From Candidatus Rokuibacteriota bacterium (GTDB taxonomy: Bacteria; Methylomirabilota; Methylomirabilia; Rokubacteriales; CSP1-6), in contig QHTB01000133.1 in the NCBI GenBank assembly GCA_003220615.1, positions 51,972 to 115,971 of the forward strand: DNA of 64,000 nucleotides, written 5' to 3'. A program made the translations under genes and the position numbers. The notes under the pieces were generated by a model that saw only the letters and a program-made list of their open reading frames with translations, was not told where the DNA came from and made no database searches. Of the stretch, positions 32,921 to 41,143 are shown in pieces; position 1 is the stretch's first letter; each line of letters begins with the position of its first letter.

Positions 32921-33724
32921 ATGACGGACGCACAGGCAGGACCGCAGGCGACGGCGGACTCCCCCGCGCTCCCGTCGCTGCCGCGGCTCGACGATCTGGT
33001 CGGCGCGATCGAAGCGACGCCGCTCGTCAGCACGCCCTTCGATCATCTCTACATGGAACGCCTCTTCGCGGAGCCGCTCTACCGTCAGCTCCTCGATCGA
33101 CTCCCGGCCACGCGTCGTTATCGCGAGTTCCGTCATGGGCAGGCGATGCAGGCGGACGGCCACAGTGCGCGGCGCAAGTTCTATCTCTACCCGGAGCACA
33201 TCATGCTGCTCCCGGCCGAGCAGCGTGCGTTCTGGAGGCGGCTGTCGAGCGTCCTGCGCTCACAGGAACTGCAGGACGCCTTCAAGCGGAAATTCCGGGG
33301 CGCGCTCGAACGGCGGTTCGGCCGCAGCATCGACCGGCTCACGTTCCACCCCGTCCCCATGCTGCTTCGCGATCTGGGTGGCTACCGTATCGGCATCCAC
33401 GGTGACTCGCTGAACAAGGCGATCACCGTGCAGTTCTATCTGCCGCGCGACGATGCGCAGTCGCACCTGGGGACGATCCTTCACGAGGGACGGAATGGCG
33501 ATGCCGCGCTGCGGACCACGACGCTGAAGTTCCGCCCGGCCACCGGCTACGCCTTCCCGGTCGTGTATCACGAGAGTTGGCACAGCGTAGCCCGGACGTC
33601 GGACGCCGACGGCGAGCGTAATACATTGATGCTGACCTATTACGTGCAGGCGGGTCTCTTCGGCCGGCTGCTCCACCGTCTGAAGCGCGCCTGGCTCTTC
33701 GTCGTCTACGGCGTTCGTCGATGA
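32921..33724 (+). CDS. 2OG-Fe(II) dioxygenase-like protein
   Basis: 267 residues from ATG 32921. The double-stranded beta-helix metal site is visible: HxD in GIHGDS (His160, Asp162) and the distal histidine in YHESWHSVA (His221), with GERNTLMLTYYV supplying the arginine expected to bind 2-oxoglutarate. The N-terminal ~130 residues are helical (RRFYLYPEHIMLLPAEQ, FWRRLSSVLRS). Related proteins hydroxylate small molecules or sugars and occur near glycosyltransferases. Frame upstream of this ATG contains no family similarity. No strong Shine-Dalgarno site is seen. Substrate unknown. Confidence 0.72.
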   Translation: MTDAQAGPQATADSPALPSLPRLDDLVGAIEATPLVSTPFDHLYMERLFAEPLYRQLLDRLPATRRYREFRHGQAMQADGHSARRKFYLYPEHIMLLPAEQRAFWRRLSSVLRSQELQDAFKRKFRGALERRFGRSIDRLTFHPVPMLLRDLGGYRIGIHGDSLNKAITVQFYLPRDDAQSHLGTILHEGRNGDAALRTTTLKFRPATGYAFPVVYHESWHSVARTSDADGERNTLMLTYYVQAGLFGRLLHRLKRAWLFVVYGVRR

Positions 33725-33757
33725 ACGGAGGTCCCGGCCGAGAACGCTGAGGAGCCG

Positions 33758-34426
33758 TCAGGCGAGAAGCCCGGCGATGATTCCCGTCAGGAAGACGCCG
33801 TCGAAGGTTCCCGCCCCGCCGATCGAGATCATTGGCGCGCCCAGTTCCGCGATTCGCCCGAGATTCAGCACGTCGGCCCCGATGAGCGTCCCCATCGAGC
33901 CCGAGACATAGGCGACGGGAGGCGCCCGCCGGAAGGCGAGGACAAGACTCACGGCCACCGCCGCCAGCGGCGGAACGAGCATGGGTACCGCGATGCCGAC
34001 GCCGGGAACGATGGAGGCGAGCCTGTACACGATCAGCGCCACGACCGCTACCCCCACCAGCATCCGCACGTACATCCGAAGGCGAAAGAAGAGGTACAGG
34101 GAGAGCAGGATGGGAAGCAACGCCCCGCCCACGTTGATCGCCACGACGGTGGCGCCCGCTTCGATCGGCGGCGGAACGAGATACGTCCGGCCGTAGATGG
34201 TCACCGTCTCGGGGGTCACGAGCCCCCGCACCGGAACGGCGTAGAGCGGGATGTTGATGTAACTCCCGACGAGCGACAACACGAGGACGGCGAACACGTA
34301 CCGTGGCCGCACACCGATCTTCCGGTAGGCGTAGGCGAGAATCCGCAGCTCGACCATCACGATCAGCACGACCACCAGGACCAGAAACAGGAGCACCAGG
34401 AACGGCAGCGCGATCGGAAGGATCAT
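33758..34426 (-). CDS. DUF1614 integral membrane protein
   Basis: 222 residues with six or seven hydrophobic helices. The C-terminal motif YVSGSMGTLIGADVLNL followed by ELGAPMISIGGAGTFDG is the conserved signature of DUF1614, a membrane family shared by archaea and bacteria with no established function. The earlier part (SYINIPLYAVPV, VAINVGGALLPILLSLYLFF) also fits. Start ATG 34426; monocistronic, divergent from the next gene across a 214-base gap. Confidence 0.85.
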   Translation of the reverse strand: MILPIALPFLVLLFLVLVVVLIVMVELRILAYAYRKIGVRPRYVFAVLVLSLVGSYINIPLYAVPVRGLVTPETVTIYGRTYLVPPPIEAGATVVAINVGGALLPILLSLYLFFRLRMYVRMLVGVAVVALIVYRLASIVPGVGIAVPMLVPPLAAVAVSLVLAFRRAPPVAYVSGSMGTLIGADVLNLGRIAELGAPMISIGGAGTFDGVFLTGIIAGLLA

Positions 34427-34640
34427 CGGCGTGTTCGGCTACGTGTAGCGCGAGCGCCGTGGTTGCGCAAGCGATGATCGCGAGCGTCACGGGCGCCGAT
34501 CGTGTCGCGATGGCGCGACTGTCACCGCGCCCTGTCAACCTGGCGGCGGCATCGCCGCGTCCATCCGCGGGAAGTCCGCCATTTCGCAGCGTCCGCGGCT
34601 TGGTACTCGGCTTGCGTCACGCGACGCCGGAGGTGCTGCC
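34427..34640. other. Divergent intergenic region
   Basis: 214 bases between the DUF1614 gene and the exported-protein gene. The right end carries GGAGGTGCTGCC directly before the ATG at 34641, a good ribosome site. No convincing promoter pair or conserved RNA structure was found. Confidence 0.4.
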
Positions 34641-35060
34641 ATGAATTTCCGAGGACCAGTTCTGGCGATCGTCCTCGCTCTTGTGCTGCCCGTCGCCGCG
34701 CAGGCCCAGCAGGAAACGACGGTGCCGCCGTACATCGAGGCGGTGCGCTCGTTCCTGGTCGGTTGGGGGCACGAGAGCTGGGACCAGATGCAGGCCGTCG
34801 GTGCCGACTCCGTGTCGGTGAGCATGGGTGACAAGGTCTTTGCCGTCGCGCCGGCCTCGCGGAAGTCAGACATCATGATCGTGTTCCCGTTCCGTGGTCT
34901 CTCGACCGTTCGCGCCGGCGACGAAGTCAAGAGCGTGACCGTCCAGGAGCTGGGACTCCGCGTGGGGGACAAGGAAACACGAGGGCCCGCGACCATCACG
35001 GTCAAGGAAGAGAACGGCCGCTACCGCGTCGTGGGGATCTCGCTGGACGATTCGCAGTAA
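34641..35060 (+). CDS. Small exported protein of unknown function
   Basis: 139 residues from ATG 34641 with a strong Shine-Dalgarno site (GGAGG, seven bases upstream). A clear Sec signal peptide (VLAIVLALVLPVAAQAQ) is followed by a ~115-residue beta-rich domain (DSVSVSMGDKVFAVAP, IMIVFPFRGLSTVRAGDEV, SVTVQELGLRVGD, ATITVKEENGRYRVVGIS). No family recognised. A GC-rich hairpin follows the stop. Confidence 0.75.
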   Translation: MNFRGPVLAIVLALVLPVAAQAQQETTVPPYIEAVRSFLVGWGHESWDQMQAVGADSVSVSMGDKVFAVAPASRKSDIMIVFPFRGLSTVRAGDEVKSVTVQELGLRVGDKETRGPATITVKEENGRYRVVGISLDDSQ

Positions 35061-35074
35061 TCTCGCTTCGGCGT

Positions 35075-35105
35075 CGGCCCGGCCGCTCGTCCGGCGGCCG
35101 GGCCG
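35075..35105 (+). terminator. GC-rich hairpin after the exported-protein gene
   Basis: Perfect 12-base inverted repeat (CGGCCCGGCCGC and its complement) with a seven-base loop, 15 bases after the stop at 35060. The following GTTCCCCT has few T residues, so intrinsic termination is plausible but not certain. Confidence 0.55.
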
Positions 35106-35131
35106 CGTTCCCCTCGATACCCAGCAGCGTT

Positions 35132-35443
35132 CTACGACGTCTCGTTCGGGCTGACGGCGCCGGCAAGAGAGCGGTCATCTCTGGGCCGCACCGCGTCCGC
35201 CCACCGCGCAGCCTGAAGCTGCTCACCCGCTCCTGACGCCTGCCCACGCAGCAGCAGCAAGCTCCGCCAGTACTCGCACTTCGGCGAATGCTGAAGCACG
35301 CTCGGGGACGGGCCTCTCGCGCGGCAACTCGCGACCCCGCATTCGTATCGCCGACTGGCCGGTCCGCCCTTGCGTCGCTCGATATATTGACCGGTGGCCA
35401 GCGCCCAGGCCAAGGCGTTTCGGAGCTGATCGACTTCCGTCAT
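35132..35443 (-). CDS. Hypothetical protein with a possible small zinc site
   Basis: 103 residues from ATG 35443 (MTEVDQLRNALAWALATGQY). The middle has CGVASC and LQHSPKCEYWRSL, a C-x4-C plus H-x3-C spacing that could bind zinc. Composition is reasonable for this genome, but there is no family match, and the flanking region is poor in genes. It could also be chance coding in GC-rich DNA. Confidence 0.4.
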   Translation of the reverse strand: MTEVDQLRNALAWALATGQYIERRKGGPASRRYECGVASCRARGPSPSVLQHSPKCEYWRSLLLLRGQASGAGEQLQAARWADAVRPRDDRSLAGAVSPNETS

Positions 35444-35580
35444 GTGCAACTTGTAAGGCAACGGCAATACCAACGACGCACCCATGGGTTATCAAGGGCT
35501 TGCATGAGATCGGCGCGTGCCGCTCGACTGAAGTTGTGCAGACTGCACAGGACCTGTGCAGCTCGAATGAGGGGACTGGG

Positions 35581-35823
35581 TTACGTGCCGATCGCGCGGC
35601 GGGCTGTGGGTAAGAGATCGATCGTACGCTCGGAAGGCTGCTGGGGCATGCTCACGACGATGCCCAGGCGGGCCCCTCCATCCCGAGTCGTCATCGCCAC
35701 GCGCCGATCCGAGGCTGGAAGCGAAACGCCTTTGTCGAGTGACCGTTCCAGGGACTCCTCGAAGCTGTCCCGGCCACGCCGCCTGTCAACCATACACGCG
35801 GAAGGTAGCAATGTGAGTGCCAC
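35581..35823 (-). CDS. Possible small hypothetical protein
   Basis: 80 codons from ATG 35823, or 70 from the ATG ten codons later (MVDRRRGRDSFEESLERSLDKG). Acidic/basic mixed N-terminus, then a short hydrophobic strand (ARLGIVVSM). No domain recognised and no clear ribosome site; coding status is uncertain. Confidence 0.25.
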   Translation of the reverse strand: MALTLLPSACMVDRRRGRDSFEESLERSLDKGVSLPASDRRVAMTTRDGGARLGIVVSMPQQPSERTIDLLPTARRAIGT

Positions 35824-36480
35824 CCCATTCAGTCCCTGATTTGTTCATCGCGCCGGCGCGACTCAGCAAAAATTTTCACAAAGGCGGCACCGCGATGCGG
35901 GGCGGGCGTTCGCCAAGTCGTCGCCGAAAAAGCGCGCCGCCCGCTAATACCACGGTCTCAGTAGAACCGCCGACGGGCACGGGTGCCGGCGGCACACCGG
36001 GAGACCCGGGCGTCAGTGAGCGGCGCGCAGGCGTAAGGACTGATCCGGGAGGTATGCAGGTCCCACGCCATACTTCGGAACGCCTATAAAACGGAGTAAA
36101 GCGTGCTTAATCTTAGGGCACTCCGCCGAAAAGTGGAAGATCGGCGAACTCTATCGCGCTGACGTCGAAGGGGCGAATCGAGGGACGGAAGACTTCGCGA
36201 GAGCGAGGAGGAGAAGCCCGCGCGCCGTGAGCCGGCCGGGAGGGTGCCGGCCCACGACGCGCTGCTTCGAGGTCCTCCTCTATATGAGAAAAATTATAGC
36301 TCCGAGCACCCGATGATTGTGCAAGCGCCGCGCCGATCATGAAAGTAGAGGTCGGACGCGGGTTAAGGCGTCGCCGCCCGCCGGCGTCTGGCGAAAGTGT
36401 CAGATTCTCCGACGGAGAGAGGCCCTGCCCGGACTTGACAGCGTCAATGACCGTATCGATCTTGTCTTCAGGGATTCAAC
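35824..36480. other. Gene-poor stretch of about 0.65 kb
   Basis: No reading frame here looks like a real protein on either strand. Base composition is more mixed than in the neighbours, with short A/T-rich patches (AAAAATTTT near 35867-35875, a CTATAAAA near 36084, TATATGAGAAAAATTATA near 36280-36297). A GCCGGC inverted repeat around a G-rich loop lies near 36229-36252. It may hold regulatory or RNA elements, or be decayed sequence. Confidence 0.4.
36435..36463 (+). promoter_or_regulatory. Possible promoter of the small zinc-ribbon gene
   Basis: TTGACA at 36435-36440 is a perfect -35, but the -10 at 17-base spacing (GATCTT) is weak. The -35 is part of a TTGAC-AGC-GTCAA inverted repeat that could be an operator. 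Confidence 0.3.
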
Positions 36481-36717
36481 GTGCCCGATTCCCGCCGCGT
36501 CCTCGTGGTGCTGCTCACTGAGTACGGACCGTTGTGCGAGCGATGCCTCGCCTACCACGCCCGGACGTCGCTCTCTCACGTGGCGACGATGCTCCAAACG
36601 CTCACTGAGCACGTGGCTCTCCTGGTCGAGCACGGCGAGTGTCCGGGATGTCACCAGTTCACTCAGACATTCTCGCTGGCCAAGACTCACGACGACGCCG
36701 TGGGTGATCCGGGCTGA
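36481..36717 (+). CDS. Small four-cysteine (zinc-ribbon-like) protein
   Basis: 78 residues from GTG 36481. Two CxxC pairs, CERC near residues 19-22 and CPGC near 54-57, flank a helical segment (LSHVATMLQTLTEHVALLVEH). The spacing suggests a small zinc-binding protein. No named family was recognised. A strong hairpin follows and probably ends transcription. Confidence 0.5.
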   Translation: MPDSRRVLVVLLTEYGPLCERCLAYHARTSLSHVATMLQTLTEHVALLVEHGECPGCHQFTQTFSLAKTHDDAVGDPG

Positions 36718-36731
36718 GGCGTGGCGGGGAG

Positions 36732-36771
36732 CGCCAGCACGCTCCTGACGACGATCAGGAGCGCGCTGGCG
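36732..36771. terminator. Bidirectional terminator-like hairpin
   Basis: Inverted repeat of 17 bases with one mismatch (left arm 36732-36748, loop CGACGA, right arm 36755-36771), placed exactly between the convergent small zinc-ribbon gene and the DUF1059 gene. There is no T-tract on either side. Confidence 0.6.
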
Positions 36772-36785
36772 TCAACGGGAGTCGA

Positions 36786-36998
36786 CTAGACCTTCTGTCC
36801 CACCGTGAAGGGTTTCACCTGAGCCTCGCGGATGGCTGCCCGCGCTTTCTTCTCCACGTCCGGCGGAATCGCCGTCATGCCGTGGGCGTTCCGGGCGTGC
36901 TCGGCAGCCTTCGTCATGACCTCTTTCTCGTCCCGGCCCTGCGCCACGAAGTTGCAGCTCTTCATCCCCACGTCGGAGCACTTCAGTTCCTTTGCCAT
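36786..36998 (-). CDS. DUF1059 family small protein
   Basis: 70 residues from ATG 36998, preceded by AGGAGG seven bases upstream. KELKCSDVGMKSCNFVAQG, DEKEVMTKAAEHARNAHGM and a short amphipathic end match DUF1059, small proteins with conserved cysteine and AxHAxxxHG residues. Function unknown. The frame continues open upstream into a receiver-domain remnant, but the Shine-Dalgarno site and family start fix this ATG. Confidence 0.8.
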   Translation of the reverse strand: MAKELKCSDVGMKSCNFVAQGRDEKEVMTKAAEHARNAHGMTAIPPDVEKKARAAIREAQVKPFTVGQKV

Positions 36999-37119
36999 GT
37001 CAGGCCTCCTCGTAAGAGATGTTTTGGGTATTCCTGATGATCCCGCGCCGTCGTCGCGGAAAGCAACTTTCGCGGGTGTCGCTCGCCAAGCTCGCGGAAA
37101 TTCGACGTTCTGGAAGGGC

Positions 37120-37235
37120 TCCCGCGAGGCCTCCACCCTGACCAGCGTCTCGTCGACGAGCGCCAGCAGCTGCCTGACGTCGATCGGCTTGGTCAGGTAT
37201 TCGCGCGCGCGTCTCCGGCCCGTGTGGGAAGTCCG
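37120..37235 (-). pseudogene. C-terminal remnant of a response-regulator receiver domain
   Basis: In the frame that runs into the DUF1059 gene, the minus strand reads REYLTKPIDVRQLLALVDETL at about 37203-37141. This is the beta5-alpha5 end of a receiver domain, with the conserved lysine of TKP. The sequence before it (SHTGRRRA) does not continue the domain, and there is no start codon, so it is a fragment. It lies just upstream of the IclR promoter. Confidence 0.5.
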
Positions 37236-37242
37236 GATGGCC

Positions 37243-37270
37243 TTGACGCGAGGGGCCGTTTCAGCATAAT
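37243..37270 (+). promoter_or_regulatory. Promoter of the IclR-type regulator and catabolic operon
   Basis: TTGACG at 37243-37248 and CATAAT at 37265-37270 with 16-base spacing. Transcription would begin about 37277, shortly before the ATG at 37294. Confidence 0.55.
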
Positions 37271-37275
37271 GAAAC
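37258..37275. promoter_or_regulatory. Palindromic operator candidate overlapping the -10 box
   Basis: GTTTCA-GCATAA-TGAAAC, a perfect 6-base inverted repeat with a 6-base centre that includes most of the -10 element. IclR-family proteins bind such short palindromes at their own promoters, so autorepression is likely. Confidence 0.55.
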
Positions 37276-37293
37276 GCCCTACGGATATCGTAA

Positions 37294-38082
37294 ATGCCTC
37301 GATCCGACTACACCCTCAAGACGCTCCGCAAGGGCCTCGAAGTCCTCGAGACTCTCGCTGACGACCGCGACGCGCTCACGCTCACGGCGCTCGCCGAGCG
37401 CCTGCAGGAATCGCCGCCCGTCGTCTTCCGCATCCTCCGGACACTGGAAGAGCGTGGATACGTCGAGCAGGATGCCGGTTCTAAGCGCTGGCAGCCGGGA
37501 TTCCGAGCCTGGGAGATCGGCTGCCGCGTGGTCAATCGCACGGGGCTCGTGGAGGCGGCTCGGCCGCTGCTCAAAGCGCTCACGGAGTTCACCGAGGAAA
37601 CGTCGTATCTCGCGGTCGTCCGGGGCACCGACACCGTCTATCTCGACACGGTGGTCGGACTCGAGCCGCTGCGCGTCTACGCTGAGCCCGGCTTTCGCGT
37701 GCCGCTCTATCTGACTGCGTCGGGCAAGGCGATCCTCGCCTTCCAGAGCGGCCATCTGCTCGATCGCGTGCTCGACGCCGGCATGAAGAAGCAAACGCCG
37801 CTGACGATCACGAAGCAAGGCGCGCTCCGGGCCCGGCTCGACGAGATCCGGCGAACCGGCGTGTCGATCAATCGCGGTGAGCGGCGGACCGACGTGTCGG
37901 CGGTCGCCGTGCCGTTGTTCGATCGCGCCGGCGATTGCGTGGCCGCCATGGGCGTCTCCGGCCCGTCGCAGCGCTTCACCGGCGACCGCCTCGGGCGTCT
38001 CATCGAGAGCGTCCGCAAGGCGGCGCACGAGGCGTCGGCGAGACTCGGCTACGTGTCTCCGGACGGCCGGGGGCGTCGCTGA
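37294..38082 (+). CDS. IclR-family transcriptional regulator
   Basis: 262 residues from ATG 37294. Winged helix-turn-helix at about 8-68 (LKTLRKGLEVLETLA, TLTALAERLQESPPVVFRILRTLEERGYV) followed by the effector-binding GAF-like domain (ETSYLAVVRGTDTVYLDTV, LYLTASGKAILAF, RRTGVSINRGERRTDVSAVAVPL, GVSGPSQRFTGD). IclR proteins usually sense an aromatic or small organic acid and control the adjacent catabolic operon. The genes that follow on the same strand up to 50990 are the natural targets. A palindrome overlaps its own promoter. Confidence 0.92.
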   Translation: MPRSDYTLKTLRKGLEVLETLADDRDALTLTALAERLQESPPVVFRILRTLEERGYVEQDAGSKRWQPGFRAWEIGCRVVNRTGLVEAARPLLKALTEFTEETSYLAVVRGTDTVYLDTVVGLEPLRVYAEPGFRVPLYLTASGKAILAFQSGHLLDRVLDAGMKKQTPLTITKQGALRARLDEIRRTGVSINRGERRTDVSAVAVPLFDRAGDCVAAMGVSGPSQRFTGDRLGRLIESVRKAAHEASARLGYVSPDGRGRR

Positions 38083-38112
38083 TGTCGTCGACGCGGTCCC
38101 TGGAGGTCGCTG

Positions 38113-38418
38113 ATGCCTGATTTCTGGATGCGCATGGAAAAGGCCGACGCCGGCCTCACCGAGCGGGCGACCGTGCTCCGCGACCACGTGTTCTCCGACG
38201 GCGCGCTGCCCCGGTGCACGAAGGAAGGCGCCATCCGCTTTCCCGACGGCATCCGCATCCACGCCCGCCGAGCGCTCGAGCACGGCGCGACCCCCGCACA
38301 GGTTCAGGAAGCGGTTGCGCTCAGCGTCGTTGCCGCCGGCATCCCCGCGTATCGCGAGGCGATCAAGCTCTTGTGGGGCACCCTGTGGCCCGAGCTGCCG
38401 CGGCCGGCCGGCCCGTGA
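38113..38418 (+). CDS. Carboxymuconolactone decarboxylase-like protein (no CxxC)
   Basis: 101 residues from ATG 38113, with GGAGG at good distance. The helix-rich segment IRIHARRALEHGATPAQVQEAVALSVVAAGIPAYREAIK (in pieces) matches the CMD/AhpD fold. The ExxCxxCxxxH redox motif of AhpD is absent, so a peroxidase role is excluded. A ring-cleavage or lactone role in the catabolic pathway is possible. The stop overlaps the next gene as GTGA. Confidence 0.7.
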   Translation: MPDFWMRMEKADAGLTERATVLRDHVFSDGALPRCTKEGAIRFPDGIRIHARRALEHGATPAQVQEAVALSVVAAGIPAYREAIKLLWGTLWPELPRPAGP

Positions 38419-40019
38419 GCGCGGAGCAGCTGGCCGGGACGATCGGCGCCGTCATCGACGAGCGCGCCGTTGACAGCGAGTCGCGCCCGTTCATCACCTG
38501 CTCCGGCGCCACCATCGCGTACGGCGACTTCGCCGAGCGCGTGTGGCGCCTGACCGGCGCGCTCGCCGAGCTCGGCGTCCGTCCCGGCGACAAGCTCTGC
38601 CTCTTCCTGCCCAATGGCCTGCCGTTTGCCCTCACGATGTTCGCGGCCGCTCGTCTGGGGATGCCGTTCGTCCCCGCCCATGCCCAGTTCACCGCACGCG
38701 AGGTTCGCTACGTCCTCCAACACGCCGACGTCGTGATCGTCGTGGTGGACGCCGAGCGACTCCCTCTCGTCCAGGAGATCCGCGACGAGTGCCCGCTGCT
38801 ACGTCACGTCGTGGTGATCGGAGGCAGCGGCGGCGCCAGCGTCACGGCGTTCGACGACCTCATGCGGGCGCCCGCGCGGCCCGACGTGCGGGCCGACGTC
38901 GCCCCAGGCGACCCGGCCGGCATCCTTTATACGTCGGGGACGACCGGCCCGCCGAAAGGTGCGGTCCTCACGCATCGCGGATATCTGCTCAACGCGACCG
39001 CGTTCGCCGAGCGGACCGCGCTCTCGGGTGACGACGTCCTCTTCTGCGTGCTCCCGCTCGCCCACCTGAACGCTCAGCGCAGCTCGCTGCTGCCGGCCGC
39101 CTTCACGCGGGCACGTCTGGTACTCGCCGAGCGCTTCAGCGCCGGCGGCTTCTGGCCGAGCGTTCGGGCTCACGACGTCACCTTCTTCAGCGTGATGCCG
39201 ACGGTGATCTCGATCCTGCTCCAGCAGCCGCCGTCACCCGAGGACCGGGACCACCACGTCCGACTGTGCGTGACACCGATCACGCGGCCGTTGCTCGACG
39301 CGTTCGAGGCACGGTTCGGCATCCCCGTCGTCAACACCTACGGACTGACCGAAGGGATGCTGAACGTCATGAACTTCATCGACGCGGTCCGGCGACGCCC
39401 CGGCGCCATCGGCAAACCGCTGCTGCCGGAGATGCACCGCGTGCGCATCGTGGACGAGCAGGACCGTGACGTCCCCACGGGCACCGCGGGCGAGATCGTG
39501 CTCCAGAGCCCGGCGGTGATGTCGGGTTACTACAAGGACGCGGACGCCACGGCTCGCGCCATGCGGGGCGGGTGGCTGCACACGGGAGACCTCGGGCACC
39601 TCGACGACGAGGGATTCCTGCACTTCGTCGGCCGTAAAAAGGAAATGATCCGCCGGGGCGGCGAGAACATCGCGCCGTCCGAGATCGAATCGGTGCTGGC
39701 CACGCATCCCGGCGTACGAGAAGCGGTGGTGGTCGGCGTCCCGGATGCTCTGCGTGAGGAAGAGGTCAAGGCGTGCGTCGTGCTCGCCGACGGCGAGGAC
39801 GTCAAGAGCGTGCCGCCGGCCGTGCTGCTCGACCACTGCTCGGCGCGGCTGGCCGCCTTCAAGGTGCCGCGTTACGTGGAGTACCGCCGCGAATTCCCGC
39901 GGACGCCGACCTTGCGCGTCCAGCGACACAAGCTCACGGGGTTGCCCAGCGACGACGGCGCGAGCGTCTTCGATCGCGTGACGGGACAGTGGCGCACCGG
40001 CCACGAGGAGAACGGGTGA
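38415..40019 (+). CDS. Acyl-CoA ligase (AMP-forming) with altered catalytic-lysine motif
   Basis: 534 residues from GTG 38415. ANL-superfamily motifs: YTSGTTGPPKGAVLTH near 172-187, YGLTEG near 309-314, GWLHTGDLG near 386 and GRKKEMIRRGGENIAPSEIE near 405-424. At the C-terminus, where most members have PRTxxGKxxK with the adenylation lysine, this protein reads PRTPTLRVQRHKL, so the GK is LR. It would activate an organic acid to its CoA ester, the entry step of the operon. The lysine change could lower or retune activity, or a nearby lysine (RHK) may substitute. Confidence 0.87.
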   Translation: MSAEQLAGTIGAVIDERAVDSESRPFITCSGATIAYGDFAERVWRLTGALAELGVRPGDKLCLFLPNGLPFALTMFAAARLGMPFVPAHAQFTAREVRYVLQHADVVIVVVDAERLPLVQEIRDECPLLRHVVVIGGSGGASVTAFDDLMRAPARPDVRADVAPGDPAGILYTSGTTGPPKGAVLTHRGYLLNATAFAERTALSGDDVLFCVLPLAHLNAQRSSLLPAAFTRARLVLAERFSAGGFWPSVRAHDVTFFSVMPTVISILLQQPPSPEDRDHHVRLCVTPITRPLLDAFEARFGIPVVNTYGLTEGMLNVMNFIDAVRRRPGAIGKPLLPEMHRVRIVDEQDRDVPTGTAGEIVLQSPAVMSGYYKDADATARAMRGGWLHTGDLGHLDDEGFLHFVGRKKEMIRRGGENIAPSEIESVLATHPGVREAVVVGVPDALREEEVKACVVLADGEDVKSVPPAVLLDHCSARLAAFKVPRYVEYRREFPRTPTLRVQRHKLTGLPSDDGASVFDRVTGQWRTGHEENG

Positions 40020-41143
40020 TGGGACGTTACGGCTATTACGTGGTCGACGGCGACGGTCACGTGCTGGAGACGGAGGCAACCTGGGACCGATTCCTCGAGC
40101 CGAAGTTCCGTGCCGCCGCGCCGCGGATGATCAGCGACAACCGCGGGGTGAAGCGGTTCCTCATCGACGGCTGGTTCTGGACGACGCCGCCGGGGCCGGG
40201 CGTCGGACATCCCGGGGGCTACGAAGGCGGCGCCAAGATCGAGAAGTATCACGGCGGCAGCGACCCCAAGGCACGCCTCGGCGACATGGACCTCGAAGGC
40301 ATCGACGTCACCGTGCTGTTCGCGACCGTCACGATGGGGCCGTCGGCCGGGATGTTGCCCAGCGGTGACGTCGAGTTCGAAACGGCGCTGTGCCGCGCCT
40401 ACAACTCGTGGGTGGCCGATTACGCGACGACCGACCCGAAGCGGCTCAAGGCCGTGGCCGTGCTGCCCACCCGCAACGTTCCAGCCGCCGTCAAGGAGCT
40501 CACCCGCTGCGTCGAGCAGCTCGGCTTCGTCGGGGCGGAATTGCCGACGAATTCCCAGGGGCGCTACCCGGGTGAGCCGTATTTCCATCCACTCTACGAG
40601 GAGGCGCAGCGGCTGCGCGTGCCGATCTTCATCCACCCTCACGCGGGGGGCCAGATCGACTACGTCGGCCGCCAGCGGTTCACCAACTTCTTCCACGGCC
40701 ACATGGTGGCCTTCCCGTTCGAGCAGATGATCGCCGCCATGAGCATCGTCACCGGCGGCGTGCTCGAGCGCTTTCCCGACCTCACCGTGGGCCTCATCGA
40801 ATCGGGCGTGGGATGGGTGCCGTACTGGTTCGAGCGCATGGACGAGCACTACTCGAAGCTGGCGCGTCTCGTGCCGGATCTCCGGCGCGCCCCGAGTGAC
40901 TGGGCCAAGTCGCCGAACCTCGTGTTCTCGTGCGATCCCGACGAGGACATGTTGCCCGCCGTGCTCGAGTGGCTCGGGGCCGAGCGCGTCATGTACGCCT
41001 CCGACTATCCGCACTGGGACGCCCTGACTCCCGACACCGTGAAGCTCATCGCGGGCCGCGGTGATCTGACCGACGAGCAAAAGCGCCTGGTGCTCGGCGA
41101 GAACGCCATCCGCGTCTATCGGCTCGCGACGCCGGGCCGATGA
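40019..41143 (+). CDS. Amidohydrolase family protein (amidohydrolase_2 / ACMSD-like)
   Basis: 374 residues; ATG 40019 shares a base with the ligase stop. TIM-barrel metal-site pieces: VVDGDGHVLE near 8-17, LGDMDLEGIDVTVLF, IFIHPHAGG near 204-212 with the metal histidine, and the closing YASDYPHWD near 324-332 with the conserved aspartate. GLIESGVGWVPYWFERMDEHY is the long loop typical of this group. These enzymes hydrolyse or decarboxylate cyclic or aromatic acids. The next gene overlaps as ATGA. Confidence 0.87.
   Translation: MGRYGYYVVDGDGHVLETEATWDRFLEPKFRAAAPRMISDNRGVKRFLIDGWFWTTPPGPGVGHPGGYEGGAKIEKYHGGSDPKARLGDMDLEGIDVTVLFATVTMGPSAGMLPSGDVEFETALCRAYNSWVADYATTDPKRLKAVAVLPTRNVPAAVKELTRCVEQLGFVGAELPTNSQGRYPGEPYFHPLYEEAQRLRVPIFIHPHAGGQIDYVGRQRFTNFFHGHMVAFPFEQMIAAMSIVTGGVLERFPDLTVGLIESGVGWVPYWFERMDEHYSKLARLVPDLRRAPSDWAKSPNLVFSCDPDEDMLPAVLEWLGAERVMYASDYPHWDALTPDTVKLIAGRGDLTDEQKRLVLGENAIRVYRLATPGR

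Noticed and set aside
35849..35860. Perfect 12-base palindrome CGCGCCGGCGCG
   Set aside because: Short GC-only palindromes are expected by chance in this base composition and it lies near no promoter.
36113..36340. Minus-strand frame of 75 codons in the gene-poor stretch
   Set aside because: No similarity, no ribosome site and an odd low-complexity middle; too weak to call.
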